The position numbers and the translations under genes are program-made. 64,000 nt of DNA, from contig JANATG010000013.1 of assembly GCA_029449235.1 (NCBI GenBank), forward strand, positions 868,001 to 932,000, in the 5' to 3' direction. The stretch is from Linnemannia schmuckeri. Its lineage: Eukaryota > Mortierellomycota > Mortierellomycetes > Mortierellales > Mortierellaceae. This document shows, piece after piece, positions 1 through 12,800 of this stretch. The notes under the pieces were generated by a model. The model was not told the DNA's origin. It was given only the letters and a program-made list of their open reading frames with translations, and made no database searches. Every line of letters starts with the position of its first letter. Position 1 is the stretch's first letter.

Positions 1-1
1 G

Positions 2-2345
2 ACGCTGCTGCTCTTTGTCATTCGTGATCATGTTGGGTCGACACCACTTGCCAACCTGTCCAGCACACTCATGGCTGACCTTGAGCGGATCTGGATAGGA
101 CTTTCAAAGGTGAGGGAGGCATATCTGTTCTTTGTGCCACACGAGCACTACCATTGTTGGCGTGAATGCTGACCCTTTTTTGACCTTGTCGTTCGTCTTG
201 ACTGGTAGCCGGAGGGTCTAGAGGACTGCAAGATTTCGGATTACTTTGACTTCATGTTCACGACCCTGCCCCACAAGCTGCTTCAACCTGAGCAATTCGA
301 GATCGAAACCCAGAAACTCCGTAATCGGTATGCTACATCCTTCTTGTTTACCTCCTTTTGTCATATATGAATACCTGTCAAGACTTCAAAGTATTAATTA
401 TCCTTTGCATTCTCGCCATGCAATCATAAATTTTAGATTCATAGACTCGAAGGATCCAAACTATGTATTCCAACCACAGTACTCAAAGCGTGTCCCAGCA
501 GATGGACTACATGTCTATGCAGGGGCGATCTGGGAAAAGATCATGACCAACAAGGATCTGGATCTCCCGACCCAACAGGAGTTGCTGGCTCAGTTCCGGT
601 GTGAGGAGATTGCCAACGCGGCATTTGTGGTCTTTAAGGATCAGATCAAGGAATTCCGCCACCCCATCGAGGCTGGTCAGTTGGTGGAGGATCTTGGACC
701 CAAGATGAAGCAAGCCCGCGACGTTGCCATCAGTAAGTTCAGTCGTTCTCGTTTGTCGACAAGAGCTTAATTCTCATACTTTCTTTTCCTGACCGCTCAC
801 TTGTTCTCGTTCCGTTTGACGTTATAATCAATAGAATCTTTTGATAAGGACGCGTCGCGGTACTTGCCAGCGGTGTATCAGCGGAAGAGGACAGAGATGC
901 TGACAAAGGCCAACTCGATGCTTGAATCATACTTCGTGGGACAACTCAAGAACTTGCATAAGAAGGCGGTCTCCAACTTTGCAATCCAGCTCCAGCAGGC
1001 ACTCAAAGTCGAGGGCACTGAGTTTGGCAAGGTTGCAGCCAAGACCAAGAAGGAGGCTGTGGATTTCTTCCTCAAGGGTGCCAAGGCAATCAAACTGTCC
1101 GAGACCGACTGGGAATACGAGGAGGAACTGTACCAGCTGGAACATGATCTGGAAGAGTTGACGATTGTACAGCGGGAGAAGGAGCTGACCAAGATGTTGA
1201 CAGGACTGGAGAAACTGATCAAGAAGGAGTTGGATGAGCCTGTCAAGCTGGCGTTGGATCAACCTGGTCCGGACATGTGGGGTCGGATCATGACGATTTA
1301 TAGGAGGACTAGTGAGGATGCAGAGTTGTTGTTGAAGAAGAAGGCCAGGACATTTGAGCTCACAGAGGAAGAAGAGAAACAGTTGTTATTGAACTTGAAG
1401 AGACAGAGCTGGGTTCTGTTGACAATGAAGGTCCAGGAAGAGTCTGTTGATGGCCTGATCCTGTACAAGCTGTTGAACCGATTTGAGGAAAAGTTCCAGA
1501 GGGATAGTCATGGTCTTCCGCGTGTTTGGAACCCTACCGATGACATTGACACGCCCTTCCGCAACGCCCGAGAGGAGGTATATATCACTCTGCAAGGATT
1601 GATTGTGCAATATTTTATTTTTACTTATTTTCTGTCATGTATTAACAACCACTTCTTATTCCTTCGTTTCTCTCAAATGCAGACGGTAGAGTTGATCCCG
1701 TTGTATGCAAAGATCAGCACACTGGACCCTGTTACGGACACCCACCTCACTCTCGAATCCTCCGACGACTTTGATTTCGGCCAGTCGCTCCAAGTCCTCT
1801 CGGAGACACGGCAACAGGAGCTGACAACGCAGTTCAAACGAAAAGCAGACGCCTCATACGTCGAAGCTAAACGATCCATCGTCGCCACTCAGGCCAAGAT
1901 CCCTTACTGGGTCGGCGTTGCGTTGATTGTTCTGGGCTGGAATGAGTTTGTGACACTGATTACGAGTCCGTTGTACTTGTCGTTGACCATGATGCTGGGC
2001 TTACCTTTGGGCGCGTTGTGGTATTTGGGCATGCTTGATTTAGTCCAGAGTATGGCGTGGAAGGCGTATGGCCATGCTGTGGTTATGGGACGCGAGAAGT
2101 TGAGGGATGTTGTTCACCCGCCGGAACCGGTGCCTGTACCTGCGATACAGCAGGGTTATACTGGTAGTGGGCGGAGTGGAGAGTTTGAGGACCAGCAGCA
2201 ACAGCAGCAGGATAGAATGTCGCTGCATCATCGTCAGTCTGCTCGATCGTTGAGTCAAGGGGCTGGAGGAGTACCTGGACGACCATCGATGGATGAGGAC
2301 AGAGGAATCGAACTTGATGCCTTTGAGAACAAGAAGACTTTGTAG
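2..2345 (+). CDS. SEY1: Sey1/RHD3-type ER-fusion GTPase, 5' end cut by the window
   Basis: Dynamin-like GTPase that fuses ER tubules homotypically and sits in the ER membrane. The first visible residues carry the guanine-specificity motif (VIRDH, then STPLANLS) typical of Sey1. A long helical middle region follows. Two hydrophobic segments encoded near 1900-2040 (beginning YWVGVALIVLGW) form the membrane hairpin, ahead of a cytosolic tail rich in Gln and Ser. The exons I read are 2-109, 209-327, 437-732, 835-1577 and 1683-2345; all GT/AG borders keep phase. The intron at 1578-1682 is 105 nt with no stop, so a naive ORF reads through it. About 642 residues are visible, so roughly the first 130-150 (P-loop part) lie outside the window. 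The gene converges with the SerRS gene; the stops are 151 nt apart. Family assignment is firm. Confidence 0.93.
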
Positions 2346-2496
2346 ATAACCAAAACACGCCTCTTCCTCTTTGGTTGGACTTTGTAAATAAATATTATAG
2401 TGATATTTTCTCTGGTTTGCTTTGTTTGATGTGAGTGAATGGATGAATGATGCAAGATGAAAAAAAAGGTCTAGATCTAGATAGTACGGGAAGGTC

Positions 2497-4432
2497 TTAC
2501 TTAGGATGAATTTCCTTGATGCCCGCCATAAAGGGCCAAAGACACTCTGGTAGACGAACAGATCCATCGGGTTGTTGGTACGTCTCGAGCAATGCCACAA
2601 TGATCCTAGGAATCGCCATCGCAGTTCCGTTTAGCGTATGCACAAACTCTGTACTGACCACAGAATTCGACGCGGAAGGGTCCTGAGGTTGACGGAGCTT
2701 GTTGGTGCGGTAGCGGATGTTGAGACGACGGGCTTGGTAGTCAGTACAGTTGGAAGTCGATGAGATCTCGCCCCATCCGTTCCTGCCGGGCATCCATGCC
2801 TCAATGTCGTATTTCTTGTACGCGCTTGCTCCCAGTTCTTCCGTTGGCATATCCAGCACCCTTTTATATGTAATTTTAAATAAAGAGTTGATGTAAGTAA
2901 CAGCACCAAAGATACACAGCCGAAAATAAAAATCGACAACGGAAAAACAACTACCGCCATAAAATGAGAATTTACCTGTAGCAAAGTCCAAGCTCCTCAA
3001 AGATATCTTCCTGGAATGTCCGAATATCCTCCAGGATCCGATCACTCTCACCCGGGTCGGCCTTGGAGACGACAAAGAGTTCGACCTTACTGAATTGATG
3101 GACGCGATAGAGACCCTTGACTTCTGCGCCTCGGGATCCCGCCTCGGCTCTGAAGGCACGTCCAAAGCCGGCCATCTTGATCGGCAACTGCGATTCCTCA
3201 ATGACCCTGTTCAAGTTCATCCCTGCTAATGCAATCTCGGCCGTCGCGACTAGGCACAATGCCGAATGTTGGTGGTGATGCGCTCCTTCAGTTGAAACAG
3301 CTTTTGGGGATCCTGGCGCGACGGTCGAGACCCAATAGGTCTGGGATGCTTCATCTCGGGGCTGGAACCCACAAGCCTGGACCACTTCGGGGCGGACGAC
3401 ATCAGGGGTGATGACAGGCATGAATCCAGCCTTGACTGCCCGCTGGGTCGCAAACTGAATCAACGCCAATTCTAGCAGCGCAGCCTCATTCTTGAGATAA
3501 TACCACCTCGACCCCGTCACTGCTGTAGCGGACTCGAAATCGACCAGGTCCAGATGTTTCGAGAGCGCCACATGGTCCAACAACGGGTACTCGGACACAT
3601 TTCCCAACAATGCCCTCCCTTCCTCTCCTGCACCTCCAAGAGCCTCCGAAGTCAAGTCGATCCCGGGTTGAGCATAGGCCTTGACACCAGGGTTGAGTCG
3701 AGGGACGCCCTGGATCCGGACCAGTCGCGCTTCGGATTCGGGCCCGATCGGGGATTCCGGGTGGGTGGTGTTGGGAATCATGATCGCCTGCTCATACAAC
3801 TGTGTCTCCAGTCCTGCTAGTTCGGCCTCTTGAGCGTGGATCTCCTCCTTCAGAATTCGACCCCGTTCCACCAATTCCTGTCGTTTCGCTTCTTTTGCCT
3901 CCTTTGACAATTCCGTTTTTCCTGCTCCTGTTTCCACTGCTCCTGTTGCCTCAGATCCTGCCTTCTTGCCTCCCTTCTTGCCCCCCTTCCCTGCGCCACC
4001 ACTGAATAAAGCTTTCATCTCGGCAGCAGTCCGATTCCTCTCCGCCCTCGCCTTATCCAGCCTCTGCGTCCGCTCAACAACAGTCGCATACAACTCATTC
4101 ACGCTCGCTACCGAGATCGAGTCTGGTAAATTTCGGTCCCTGATATTCTTGGCCATGGCTGCGGTAGCTGCTTCTGACTGGGAGAGGGCCTTGAAGTTGA
4201 TGTAGGGTTTCAGAATCAGCGCCGGTACCGGTGTTGTTATGGTGGAAGTTGTGGTAGGGGAGGGAGTGTCGAGGGATTTGTAGAGGCGTCGGGAGGTTGA
4301 GAGGGGTGACCGTTGGGCTATAATGCGACAGCATGGTTGTGGCGATGAAGATTGAAGGATAATGTTGGAGCTGGTTGGGAGCCGCAAACTCCTGAAGGAG
4401 GCTGCTGTCCAAGTCCTTGTGAACCGGTGCAT
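2497..4432 (-). CDS. Seryl-tRNA synthetase, mitochondrial type
   Basis: Class II aminoacyl-tRNA synthetase charging tRNA-Ser. Exons are 4432-2976 and 2860-2497 (minus strand), giving 606 residues; the 115-nt intron splits an Arg codon. The N-terminus is rich in Arg, Ser and Thr and lacks acidic residues, as expected of a mitochondrial presequence. A helical tRNA-binding arm follows (about residues 100-210), with a Gly/Lys-rich insert. The catalytic core shows motif 2 (FRAEAGSRG, then GLYRVHQFSKVE) and, after the intron, motif 3 (TSNCTDYQARRLNIRYR and NGTAMAIPRI). The upstream ATG at 4432 gives the presequence, so I chose it. The GGKKGGKK-type insert in the arm is unusual. A cytosolic role cannot be excluded without the second SerRS gene, but the presequence and divergent arm favour mitochondria. 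Confidence 0.92.
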
Positions 4433-5092
4433 TATCGCGTTGGATGAAATATGGTATTATATTTAGTCGTCGTAAACTTTTAGTTGTTGTTGTAAGCCAC
4501 GCGTTTTCTGTTGAGGGACAAAAAAAAAGGGTATGTCAAGGTTGTGTTGTACTCCTGCCTCTGGTTTGTGGGTGCCGAATGCGCGATGCCTTGAATGTCA
4601 AGAGTTGTCGGGAGTTACAGGAAGTAAAGAAGGAAAATAAAAAATAGAGGAAAGTATAAAGACAAGTATTGAATGAGCTAGACTTGGGTCGAACAGAAAA
4701 AGTGATCAGGCTCAATCGCGACAAACCATTCTCATACCTCATTGTGACGGTGTTTACGTTTTAGGACAACCCGAGCATCATCGACATAATGGAAAAGGAG
4801 TGAGAGAGGTGAACGAGTAAGGGGTAAGGGGGGACACAAATTCAAAAATAGACGAAGTGAGCGCCTCGGGGAGACCGACCCTTTTTAGGCCACTTTTTGC
4901 ACAAACACGCCACGCATCCCATGTCCAGTCGCACTTTCTCGAGTATCATGCGTTATTTGCTGAATAAAAGATGCGTAGGTTTTAATAATGTACAAGTCTA
5001 TGAGTGTAAGGGGATCGGTGTATGTTGGCCAGGAAGAGGATATGAGAGAGAATAAAGTAGCAGGTTCCTGTGGTCTCCTTGTGATCCCGTTT
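4433..5092. other. Intergenic, promoter side of the SerRS gene
   Basis: This 660-nt spacer lies between the SerRS start and the ISA1 stop, both on the minus strand. It is AT-rich with short A runs. No coding exon or RNA gene is recognisable. It should hold the SerRS promoter and the ISA1 3' UTR. Confidence 0.6.
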
Positions 5093-6211
5093 CTATGTCA
5101 TGAAAGACATTCCGCAGCCGCAGGACTCCTTGACGTTAGGGTTGTTGAACACAAACTGTGCCGACAACTTGTCCTCGACATAGTCCATCTCTGATCCCAG
5201 CACTGATAGTAACGCCTTGTTATCCACCAGCACCGTCACTCCTATTATAGAGGAATAAAAGAAAAAAGAGAGTGTCAGCGTGTGAAAAAAAAAAAAAAAA
5301 AAAAAAAAAAAAACGACAGGGATCCTGATTCCCGAGTGAACATACTCCAGAAACGACAAAAGGAAGAAAACATACCATCTTGCTTGACTTCCTCGTCAAA
5401 CCGTTCTTTCTTGGTGGTATACTGAAGGTCGTATTGCTGTCCCGAGCATCCCTTGGTACGGATACCGACCCTGACGACCTTGGGTTCAGGGCCCTCCGTC
5501 AACGCGCGCAGACGATCGATCGCCGAAGGTGTCTGTTATTATGGTAGTATCCAGTTTTTTTTTTGTTGTTGAGATGTCAGGATTCCATGAAGTAAAGAGT
5601 CCGTGTGACCAAAAAAGAATAATGTTTTCCGCGAGTGTCCGAGACAGGCAAGAGAATCCCGTTGTTGAACAAAAAGAAGGTTGAGTGGTGGGTGTGTGGA
5701 TTGTGATTATTTTTGAGTTGGGTTCGGGTTGGGGTTGACAAATATATCAATGCCGAGAGGGATCCCGACCATAAAAAAATTCATTATTCATCCAGCGCAG
5801 TTGAATATCCAGTCGTTTTTGTCGTTGTCATAATACGTTCATGATGGAGGGGTCGTCCAGATAATGATGCATGCATTATGTCGTATGTTGGTACGATTCA
5901 AGATATGCCAAGTGACAAGAAGAGACAAGGCCCAAGAGAAGAAACACAGAAAAGAAGTAGGATAAAGAGGAAAAAGAAGGTACACTTTTGATTAGTTTGT
6001 CTGGTCGGTCATCTACTCCTTTCGTCTTTGCATTCATAAAGGACAACGACGCTGTTTGTTTGATGACAAGCGGGTGTGGACATCATAGACAAACGTAGAA
6101 TCAAGACATGACAAGAAAAGCAAAGATGAAACGTACGAGAGTGAGGACGGCCTTGCGGGCGCGAGGCACCTTTGGGACGACTGTTGCTCTGACGACTGCT
6201 GCCAATGACAT
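5093..6211 (-). CDS. ISA1: A-type iron-sulfur cluster assembly protein Isa1/ISCA1
   Basis: HesB/IscA-family protein of the mitochondrial matrix, needed for [4Fe-4S] cluster maturation together with Isa2 and Iba57. Three exons on the minus strand, 6211-6137, 5532-5376 and 5241-5093, give exactly 126 residues, the ISCA1 length. The spliced protein contains TPSAIDRLRAL, the first cluster ligand in TKGCSG, the conserved EMDYVEDKLS and FVFNNPNVK stretches, and the terminal pair in ESCGCG. The short basic N-terminus (MSLAAVVRATVVPKV) fits a mitochondrial signal. The first intron is 604 nt, longer than the coding sequence. The second intron (5242-5375) carries an uninterrupted A run of 29. No single ORF shows the full protein, so the splice reconstruction is decisive; both joins keep phase and match the family without gaps. 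Confidence 0.95.
5285..5313. repeat. Poly-A run inside ISA1 intron 2
   Basis: 29 consecutive A on the plus strand, meaning a T run in the transcript just after the ISA1 exon 2 donor side of the intron. It may act as a long polypyrimidine tract before the acceptor at 5242-5243. Its length will vary with sequencing error. Confidence 0.9.
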
Positions 6212-6915
6212 CTTTGTTGTGTGAATGTGTGTTGTAGTTATGGGTGAGAAAATAAAAGTAGAGCGTGATGAGTGCGTGAGTGAGTATGAGTGAGTAAGTG
6301 AGTGAGTGAGTGAGTGAGTGAGTGAGTGAGTGTGAGAAGAAGAGTGATTGAGTTTTTTTTTTGTTGGGTTGGGAGTGAAAAGTGGAGAAAAGAAAGGTGA
6401 ACGTACGGAAGACGGGTACGGGACCAAGAAATGGAAAATGGAAGAAAAAGAAGGGGAACGAACAGACAGGGACACAAATCCTTGGCAAAGCCACTGATCG
6501 TCTCACTCTTATTCATTCGGTCCACATTCAGCCCCGAAGATTTTACTTTTTGATCAATCATCACAAATTATCAACCACTCTGAACTGATTGGCGTGAGAC
6601 ATGGTTGACCTTGATCTGAATTATATATACATGGGGTAAAGAAAGAAGGGGATCATACGATGATTAATCGCATATTCGACAATTACTTTTTGAAGGATGT
6701 CATATAATCAGCAGAGATAGAATATACATCACACCACTCTCAATCGTCACAGTGAAGATAGAAAGAGCAAGCTTCCGTACTGGTCTGCTATGCATTTATT
6801 GATATTATTTTTATTTCTGATCAGCTAAAACACACTACAATTGTGCAAGATGTATGTGAGTGTCGTATGTTTTGTGCATGAAAAAGACATGAATGAATCC
6901 CTCTATGTAGACCCG
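6212..6915. other. Intergenic between ISA1 start and SOD stop
   Basis: A 704-nt spacer upstream of ISA1 and downstream of the dismutase gene. It contains a GAGT tetranucleotide microsatellite and otherwise AT-rich DNA. I see no gene in it. Confidence 0.6.
6267..6335. repeat. (GAGT)n microsatellite upstream of ISA1
   Basis: Imperfect GAGT/TGAG tetranucleotide array that is perfect over its central 30-35 nt. It lies 56 nt and more upstream of the ISA1 ATG, probably in the 5' UTR or core promoter. Spurious Ser/His/Thr/Leu-repeat ORFs across it are artefacts. Confidence 0.85.
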
Positions 6916-7914
6916 CTAAAAGGCCATGAGGGACGCAATAACTCCACAGGCGACAAACCCAACTGCAGTCCACATAGCCTCGCTCGACACAAACCGGCCG
7001 TCCGAAGGACGAGCATTGCTCGATCGCGTCCTGGTGTTTCCTGTATTGCCAGATCCTCCTTTAGAAGACGAAGAATAGCCGCTATCCTGCTGGTTCGTGT
7101 TCGGGACGGGCATGGGCAAACCATTGGCCGACGTCAGTTGACTGGCCGGCAGGATGTTGGCGCAGGCGATCCGAATGCCATTGTTGTGGATGACGAGTGA
7201 CCGTCCAATGATCGTTGTCGCGTCCCCTGTGAACTTGAGTTGTCTGTCAATATACTTCAACTGCAGGTCACCCTTCGGTGTCACCTCCAGGTTTCCGTGT
7301 TTTCCTATTTCGATGAAGGCATTTGGAAACAAGAAGGGATGTGTATCAATGATCAGTCGTCAGAGTGGTATGCGTTTGTGTACATGTACGTGTAAACGGA
7401 CGTATTGGGACCAGTTGTCCTTGCACAATGTAAATAAAAATATATGCAAAAACCGTTCAATAATAACCAACAATATACCTGAAAGGTCGCCTTCCTGGCA
7501 CTTGTCAGGAACGCTCGGATCACAAGGAACGACACCAGGCTTGGCAGGATCAGGATCCAAATGCCCGCCCGTCGCTTCACAGTTGTTGTTGGCCCCAACT
7601 TGCTTCACATGAATATGGTACTCGAATCCGACTCCGCGCAGGATCTCCAATTCACGCGTTAATCCGCTCTCGATGTCAATCACCACACTCGCGCCGCCGC
7701 CTCCTACTTGTACATCTGGCAATGGGCTGAATGTGAATTTTCCTACGATCCCGCCTGAATTTTCGTAGGAGACAGAAGAGAGGGAAAAACGCGATATTAA
7801 GAGAAAAGGTGTGACAAGACAACACCGGCACGATACGGCAAACGTGGATGTAAAGAGCAGGACAGAGGCAAAAGGGGTGTGTGGTTCAAGGATGTGTGGT
7901 GGTGTTAGTAAGGC

Positions 7915-7950
<36 letters not shown>

Positions 7951-8269
7951 CGTTATTCAAATGCAAGGACAGCCACCGATAAGAAAAACAGGGAGAAGAG
8001 GGAGAGGAGAGCAGAAGCCAAGGTTAGTAATTGCGATAAATTGCAAACGCCAAGGGCTAGATCAAGAACTATGGTAGTTGATCAGGTCGTGCTATATTGT
8101 CACTGTGGATTTATGCAAAGTCCAGATGGCACCAAAGGAAGACAAGGAGGAAGGTACACACACCCATGTTGATGATCGCGATTTGGGATTCTCCTGTCAG
8201 TGCCAGCGTGGTCGTTGCCAGACAACCCAGGGCTGTCAAAAAAGTCGCAATATAGGACTTTTGAAGCAT
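6916..8269 (-). CDS. GPI-anchored extracellular copper-only superoxide dismutase (Sod4/5-like)
   Basis: Converts superoxide to peroxide and oxygen at the cell surface. Exons 8269-8164, 7754-7479 and 7304-6916 (minus) give 256 residues. A signal peptide covers about residues 1-24. The Cu/Zn-SOD fold follows with copper ligands His82 and His84 (EYHIHVK), His100 (TGGHLDP) and His167 (RSLVIHNNG). The Cys pair around 94/175 is placed as in secreted SODs. The segment CQEGDLSGKHGN has the aspartate but not the two zinc histidines, and the electrostatic loop is short. That is the pattern of fungal Cu-only SODs. The C-terminus is a Ser/Gly-rich stalk plus a hydrophobic tail, fitting a GPI signal. The ATG at 8269 was chosen because it starts a clean signal peptide. 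Intron 8163-7755 contains a T33 run. An inactive SOD-like wall protein is the main alternative, but all copper ligands are present. Confidence 0.87.
7918..7950. repeat. Poly-T run in SOD gene intron 1
   Basis: 33 consecutive T on the plus strand inside the first intron of the dismutase gene. It is one of six pure A/T runs of 28 nt or more in the window. Confidence 0.9.
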
Positions 8270-8705
8270 GGTGTCCTTTTTCAGCGCATAGAAAAAGGTA
8301 GAAAGAAGGAAGAATAGGCACGGTTGTTGTTTTTTTGTTTGTTGAGTGTTCGTAATGTTAGTGGCGGTTGTAAAAGTGTAACATTCAATCATGCACAGAA
8401 ATGAGGAATGTGTTGTTTGGAATGAACTTACTTTTTGTTGTAGAATGAGAGGGGGATATGGTGGATGAAAGTTTCGTGAGGAATGAGTAGTTTTTTTTGG
8501 TTTTGTTTTTTTTGGGTTTTGGTTTATTTTTCAAGCGGAGGAGATTATATATTTGTTTCAAGAATTGGGATTATACCGCCTCAAAAGTGTACGAGGTCTC
8601 AGAGTGGATTAAGTGAGGAGATGAAAATAAAAGGAAGTAAGATTGGAGAAAGTATTAGAGGAATGAGGAAGGCGGAAAGATGGAATAGAGATGAGAAGAT
8701 AAGGA

Positions 8706-8708
<3 letters not shown>

Positions 8709-8747
<39 letters not shown>
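8709..8747. repeat. Poly-A run (A39)
   Basis: 39 consecutive A followed by a G-rich segment, about 440 nt upstream of the SOD ATG. It is the longest homopolymer of the window. The downstream GGAGG tract gives no sign of a retroelement such as a target duplication. Confidence 0.9.
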
Positions 8748-8749
<2 letters not shown>

Positions 8750-9566
8750 AGGGGGGGAGGCGGATGTGACGAAAAGTGAGAAGAGAAGAAGAAAGAGACG
8801 AACCGAAACAACTTTTGACGGTACTTCTTCCTATACCATGTGCCTGCCATCTCCCCCCATAAAAGAAGACGCCAAGCCCCGGCAATCCTGTCCTTTTCTT
8901 TTGTTATTATTTCGGCAAGAGGTGTTCTTTTAACTCTCTCTCATGTTATCAAGCCCATGTCGGGTAGTATATCTGAACACGCGGTTCTTGTGAGTATTTG
9001 GTGCCCTTTGTTCTTGTCTTTGGCGCACAGATGAAGACGAAATGCGCGCTTTTTTTTTTCCGTCGCTCAAAGAGGGGCCGAAAATAAGAAGGGAAGTAGG
9101 AGAAGGGTGTGTGTGTGTATGTGTGTGTATGTGTGTATATCTATGTGTGGATATGTGTAGATTTGGATAAGATGCGCCTAAAAAAAGTCAAGGAGGCAGA
9201 CAATGCATTCCACGGTGTTCTATGTTTACTTGTTTGTTGTTAGTTTGTTATTTGGTGTTTGTTCGAAGAATAATCAAAAACAAAAACCCGGAAAAAGCCC
9301 CCTTGTCTCCCCTGGATGCTCTGGTATCCAGACGCACCTTGACCGTTGTTACTTTTTCTATTTGTTGTTGCTTTTTCTATTTGTTTGTTCTCCCCCTTCT
9401 CTCATATCCCCTCCGTCCCGTTGTGTGAGTGACAAAACGCCAACAAACAAGAAAATTTACCCGTTCTTTTATGTACGTTTCGAACAAGAAAGAAGCCCCC
9501 TTGACCCACCTTGCACTCCCGTTCTCTTCCCCCTTACAGCCTTTTGAAGCATTGACGGCTGTGGGG

Positions 9567-9603
9567 CCTCCCTCCCTCCCTCCCTCCCTCCCTCCTTCCT
9601 TCC
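9567..9603. repeat. (CTCC)n microsatellite
   Basis: Tandem CTCC array of about eight units ending in CTTCCTTCC, in the spacer downstream of the PX-domain gene. It is non-coding. Confidence 0.85.
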
Positions 9604-9881
9604 GTTCTTCTTGTGTTGCGGTCTGATCATTGTGGTTGACAGTTTTGAGTAAGCCAAGCAAAACGTGTAATGCCTCAAATAATAATAATAATAATAAAAA
9701 AAAAACAGGCGCATCACCTCATTCACATCCACCCACTCACACACACACAAAATGTTGCTCATGTTCCACATAGCACACGCACATGTACACCCAACATTCC
9801 AACAACCTATTCAAATCCTGCTGACAAAAGGTATGACAGAGAGTAATACCACCTTTAATTATAATTATTATATAATGCAAC

Positions 9882-12800
9882 TTATTCTCTAGCAGTACGG
9901 AAAAGGACATCATTCATGAGGTGCACAAACGGATCCCGCAACGTATCAATCGTCGGCACCTTGGGTACCTTCAACCCAAACTCACCGTTCTCATCCTCCT
10001 CTAGGCTACCACTACGATTTCCAGTCTTGATTTTGGAATCTTCCCAATTGATCATCTCCAACTCGTCCACATCCTCCTGCTGCATCCCCATCCCCCTTAA
10101 CTCGTCCACGACCCTCTCCTGCTCCTTATCATCGCCTCCGCTAGCACCATTACTGGCACGGTCAAGTCCTGCCATATGTCGGACCTCCTCCCGTTTCCGG
10201 TCCTTGACTTCTGCAAAGTACACCCTTAAAGCCTCGGCCTCCTTTTGGATCTGCTCCCATTGTGCAGGATCAATGCTCTTCTTGATAAACCCATCCAGAT
10301 CAATTCCGACCCGCAGCTCCTCGCCAGTCTTGTAGTTCACTTGTGGGTGACCGAATCCTGTCCGCATAAACGTAATGATGCTCTCGATCCATTCCAGCAG
10401 GTCGTGGAAAATCCCGTCGTCTTGCTTGTGGACCGCGTGGATAAACTTGTAGAAGCTCGGGAGATGTTTCCGGACCAGGTTCAAGTATAGTGTTGCTGCT
10501 GTCGGCTTCCCACTCGCTCCTCCTTGGCCTATATTTAGTATTGCATTTTTTATGGTTAACAAACGAGGGCCTAAAAAATAGTCGCGTCGATGTTGGTCTC
10601 CCACAACAACAACAAAACAAAAGGGGGTTACCATTATCAGCCTCGGCCTGCTCAACAACCTTTATCAACTCATCAACAAAGTACTTGACGTCCATCAGAC
10701 TATCAGCGACGTTCGCAGACTTGTAGACTTTGACGAGGGGTTGGTAAAAGATCGAAATGATCTCCTTCAGAATCTCACCTGTCACGCCCTGGAAGATCAG
10801 TTCCATGAGCCGCTCCTTCTCACGGATCCGAAGGTTGGCCACCAACAGTTGCTGGAGTTGGCGAATCAAGTTGGATTCGGAATCCTGCTGCTCGTGTTGC
10901 TGCTGTCGGTTGCCATGGTGGTAGTGGTGGTGGTGGTGATGTTGGGCGTGTGGTACATTTAAGTACTTTTCGTCCGCACTACTCTCCAAGCTACTGCGAG
11001 AAGAACTGCTCTCGCTTGACCAGTCGCTGCTGTCGCTCTCATCGCGGTTACTCCTGTTCTGCTTGTTGAACGCCTTGAGTCGCTCTTTTTCGAGTTTTTC
11101 CTGTTCCAGAACCTGTTGTGCATCCCACACCCGTTTGATCTGCAAAGGCTGTAACACGGGCAGGATCTCTTCCGACCGAAGAACGTCCATCACCAACCCC
11201 AGCTCCGTAATATCATACGGTTCTACAAAAGTAGCGAACAAATGGCAGTGTGAGTTACAAAATGCCACGTACACCTGAAGTTCACTAGTCAACAAAACAG
11301 ACAAAACAGACAGGAAAAACAAGTAAAAGTACCATCCTCGGGAAAGATTTTGCTGATGACGGCACGAGGGGCAAAGACATAGTTGCGGATCTTTTCGCAG
11401 AGGGTGGGATCACCGATGGCGGCCTCGACCTCGGCAATCTCCTTCTTGTACTCTGATACCTCCTCCTGCATATTGCCCGAGAGGATTCGTTGCATGAGAC
11501 TGCGACTGCCAAAGGGCTGGGCTAGGAAGAGGTCCATAATCCCCTTCATCATCGCCATAGGGTTCGAGATCTTGAGGATGCCCCACATGGTCCTGTAGGG
11601 CAACAAAAAATGAGTGCGCTTGAGCTGCGTTAAGTTGAGGGTCGCGTCGTCCGAGGATGTCAAGACATGGTACAAGGTCGACGCAAAGGACATGCAGCCC
11701 CATTCAAAGACCGATTGGTACAGTGGCGGGAGGTCGTTGACGTTGTCGATATGCTTGAAGGCACTAAAGAGACGAGAGATACCACCCGGTTGCAAGAGAT
11801 CCAGCTTGGCTTCCTTCAATTGCAAATCCAGCTCGTCAACCTTCTTGGCCACCTCTCTGTCAAACTTGGCTTGTTGCTCCATCCTGTGCTCATCCAGCGA
11901 GACTCGCATCTGAACATCTTTTGCTTCTTCCTCTGATAGAGCAATGGCGTCCTTGGAGAGGAAACTGATGAAGGCAGCGGAGTCGACAACTTCCTGGCTG
12001 ACCTTGGCAATGTTGTGGAGGTATCCTCGCAGGCTGATCCTGTCCTTTTCTCGTGCTGTCTTGGCGCCTGAGGCCCCAGACTTGACGGGATACTTTGATG
12101 GCGGAACCGGAATATCTAGGTTGGGAAACTCTTGCCTCAACTATCACGTTAAAATGAAAAAAAGAACGAAGGAAGGATGCAGAGAAAGAGGTGTTAATTT
12201 GTTGGCTTTATCAACTTTACCATTTCCCGCTAATTTCTTTTGCTCCCCTTTTTGTAAACCACATTCTTGCATGTGTTCTCTCATTTTAGGCTGACAGTGC
12301 TTACAGCGTGATAGAGTCTTCTGAATCGGCCGTGGCGTCGAGCGACGACATATTCCTGTCCGTCAGCAAACGCACTTGCAATGATGAACTCCTACATACA
12401 CACATACACACATACATAGCGATGAGAAGGAGAAACCAGGAAAATAAGGGTTAGTGGACCGACACGCGGAATGTTTTCATCATGGCGTTGTTGTTTGACA
12501 ACTCAATGACGGAAGAAAGACGAAGTCAGGTCTTGCTGTTGTCTCAAAAAGGGAAAAGGAAAAAGTAAAATCATTTGGAGCAAGCCCAAAAGAGGGAAAT
12601 AAAACCCCACCCACTTGCGTTGCAATTATGAACAAATCGAGAGAGGGAAAACAAACTCCAAAAGAGAGCCAAGGGAATAGCTTACGGCATGCTCATGTTC
12701 TCGGACATGTCGTTTTTCCTTGATCGTCCGTACGCCAACCACATTGACACGAACTCCATGGATGGTGCTCGTGAAAGCAACAGGTGACACTGACCGAGAT

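Larger units (their letters stand above)
8270..9881. other. Intergenic, simple-repeat-rich
   Basis: 1.6 kb between the SOD start and the stop of the PX-domain gene. It contains an A39 run, GT-rich DNA near 9100-9140, a CTCC array and a short AAT array near 9680. No protein-coding or RNA gene is supported. Confidence 0.6.

Noticed and set aside
5660..5800. Possible tRNA or small RNA inside the long ISA1 intron
   Set aside because: I found no A-box/B-box pair or acceptor-stem pairing that would support it.
8700..8760. A39 run as the tail of a retrotransposed sequence
   Set aside because: No upstream coding remnant and no flanking direct repeat.
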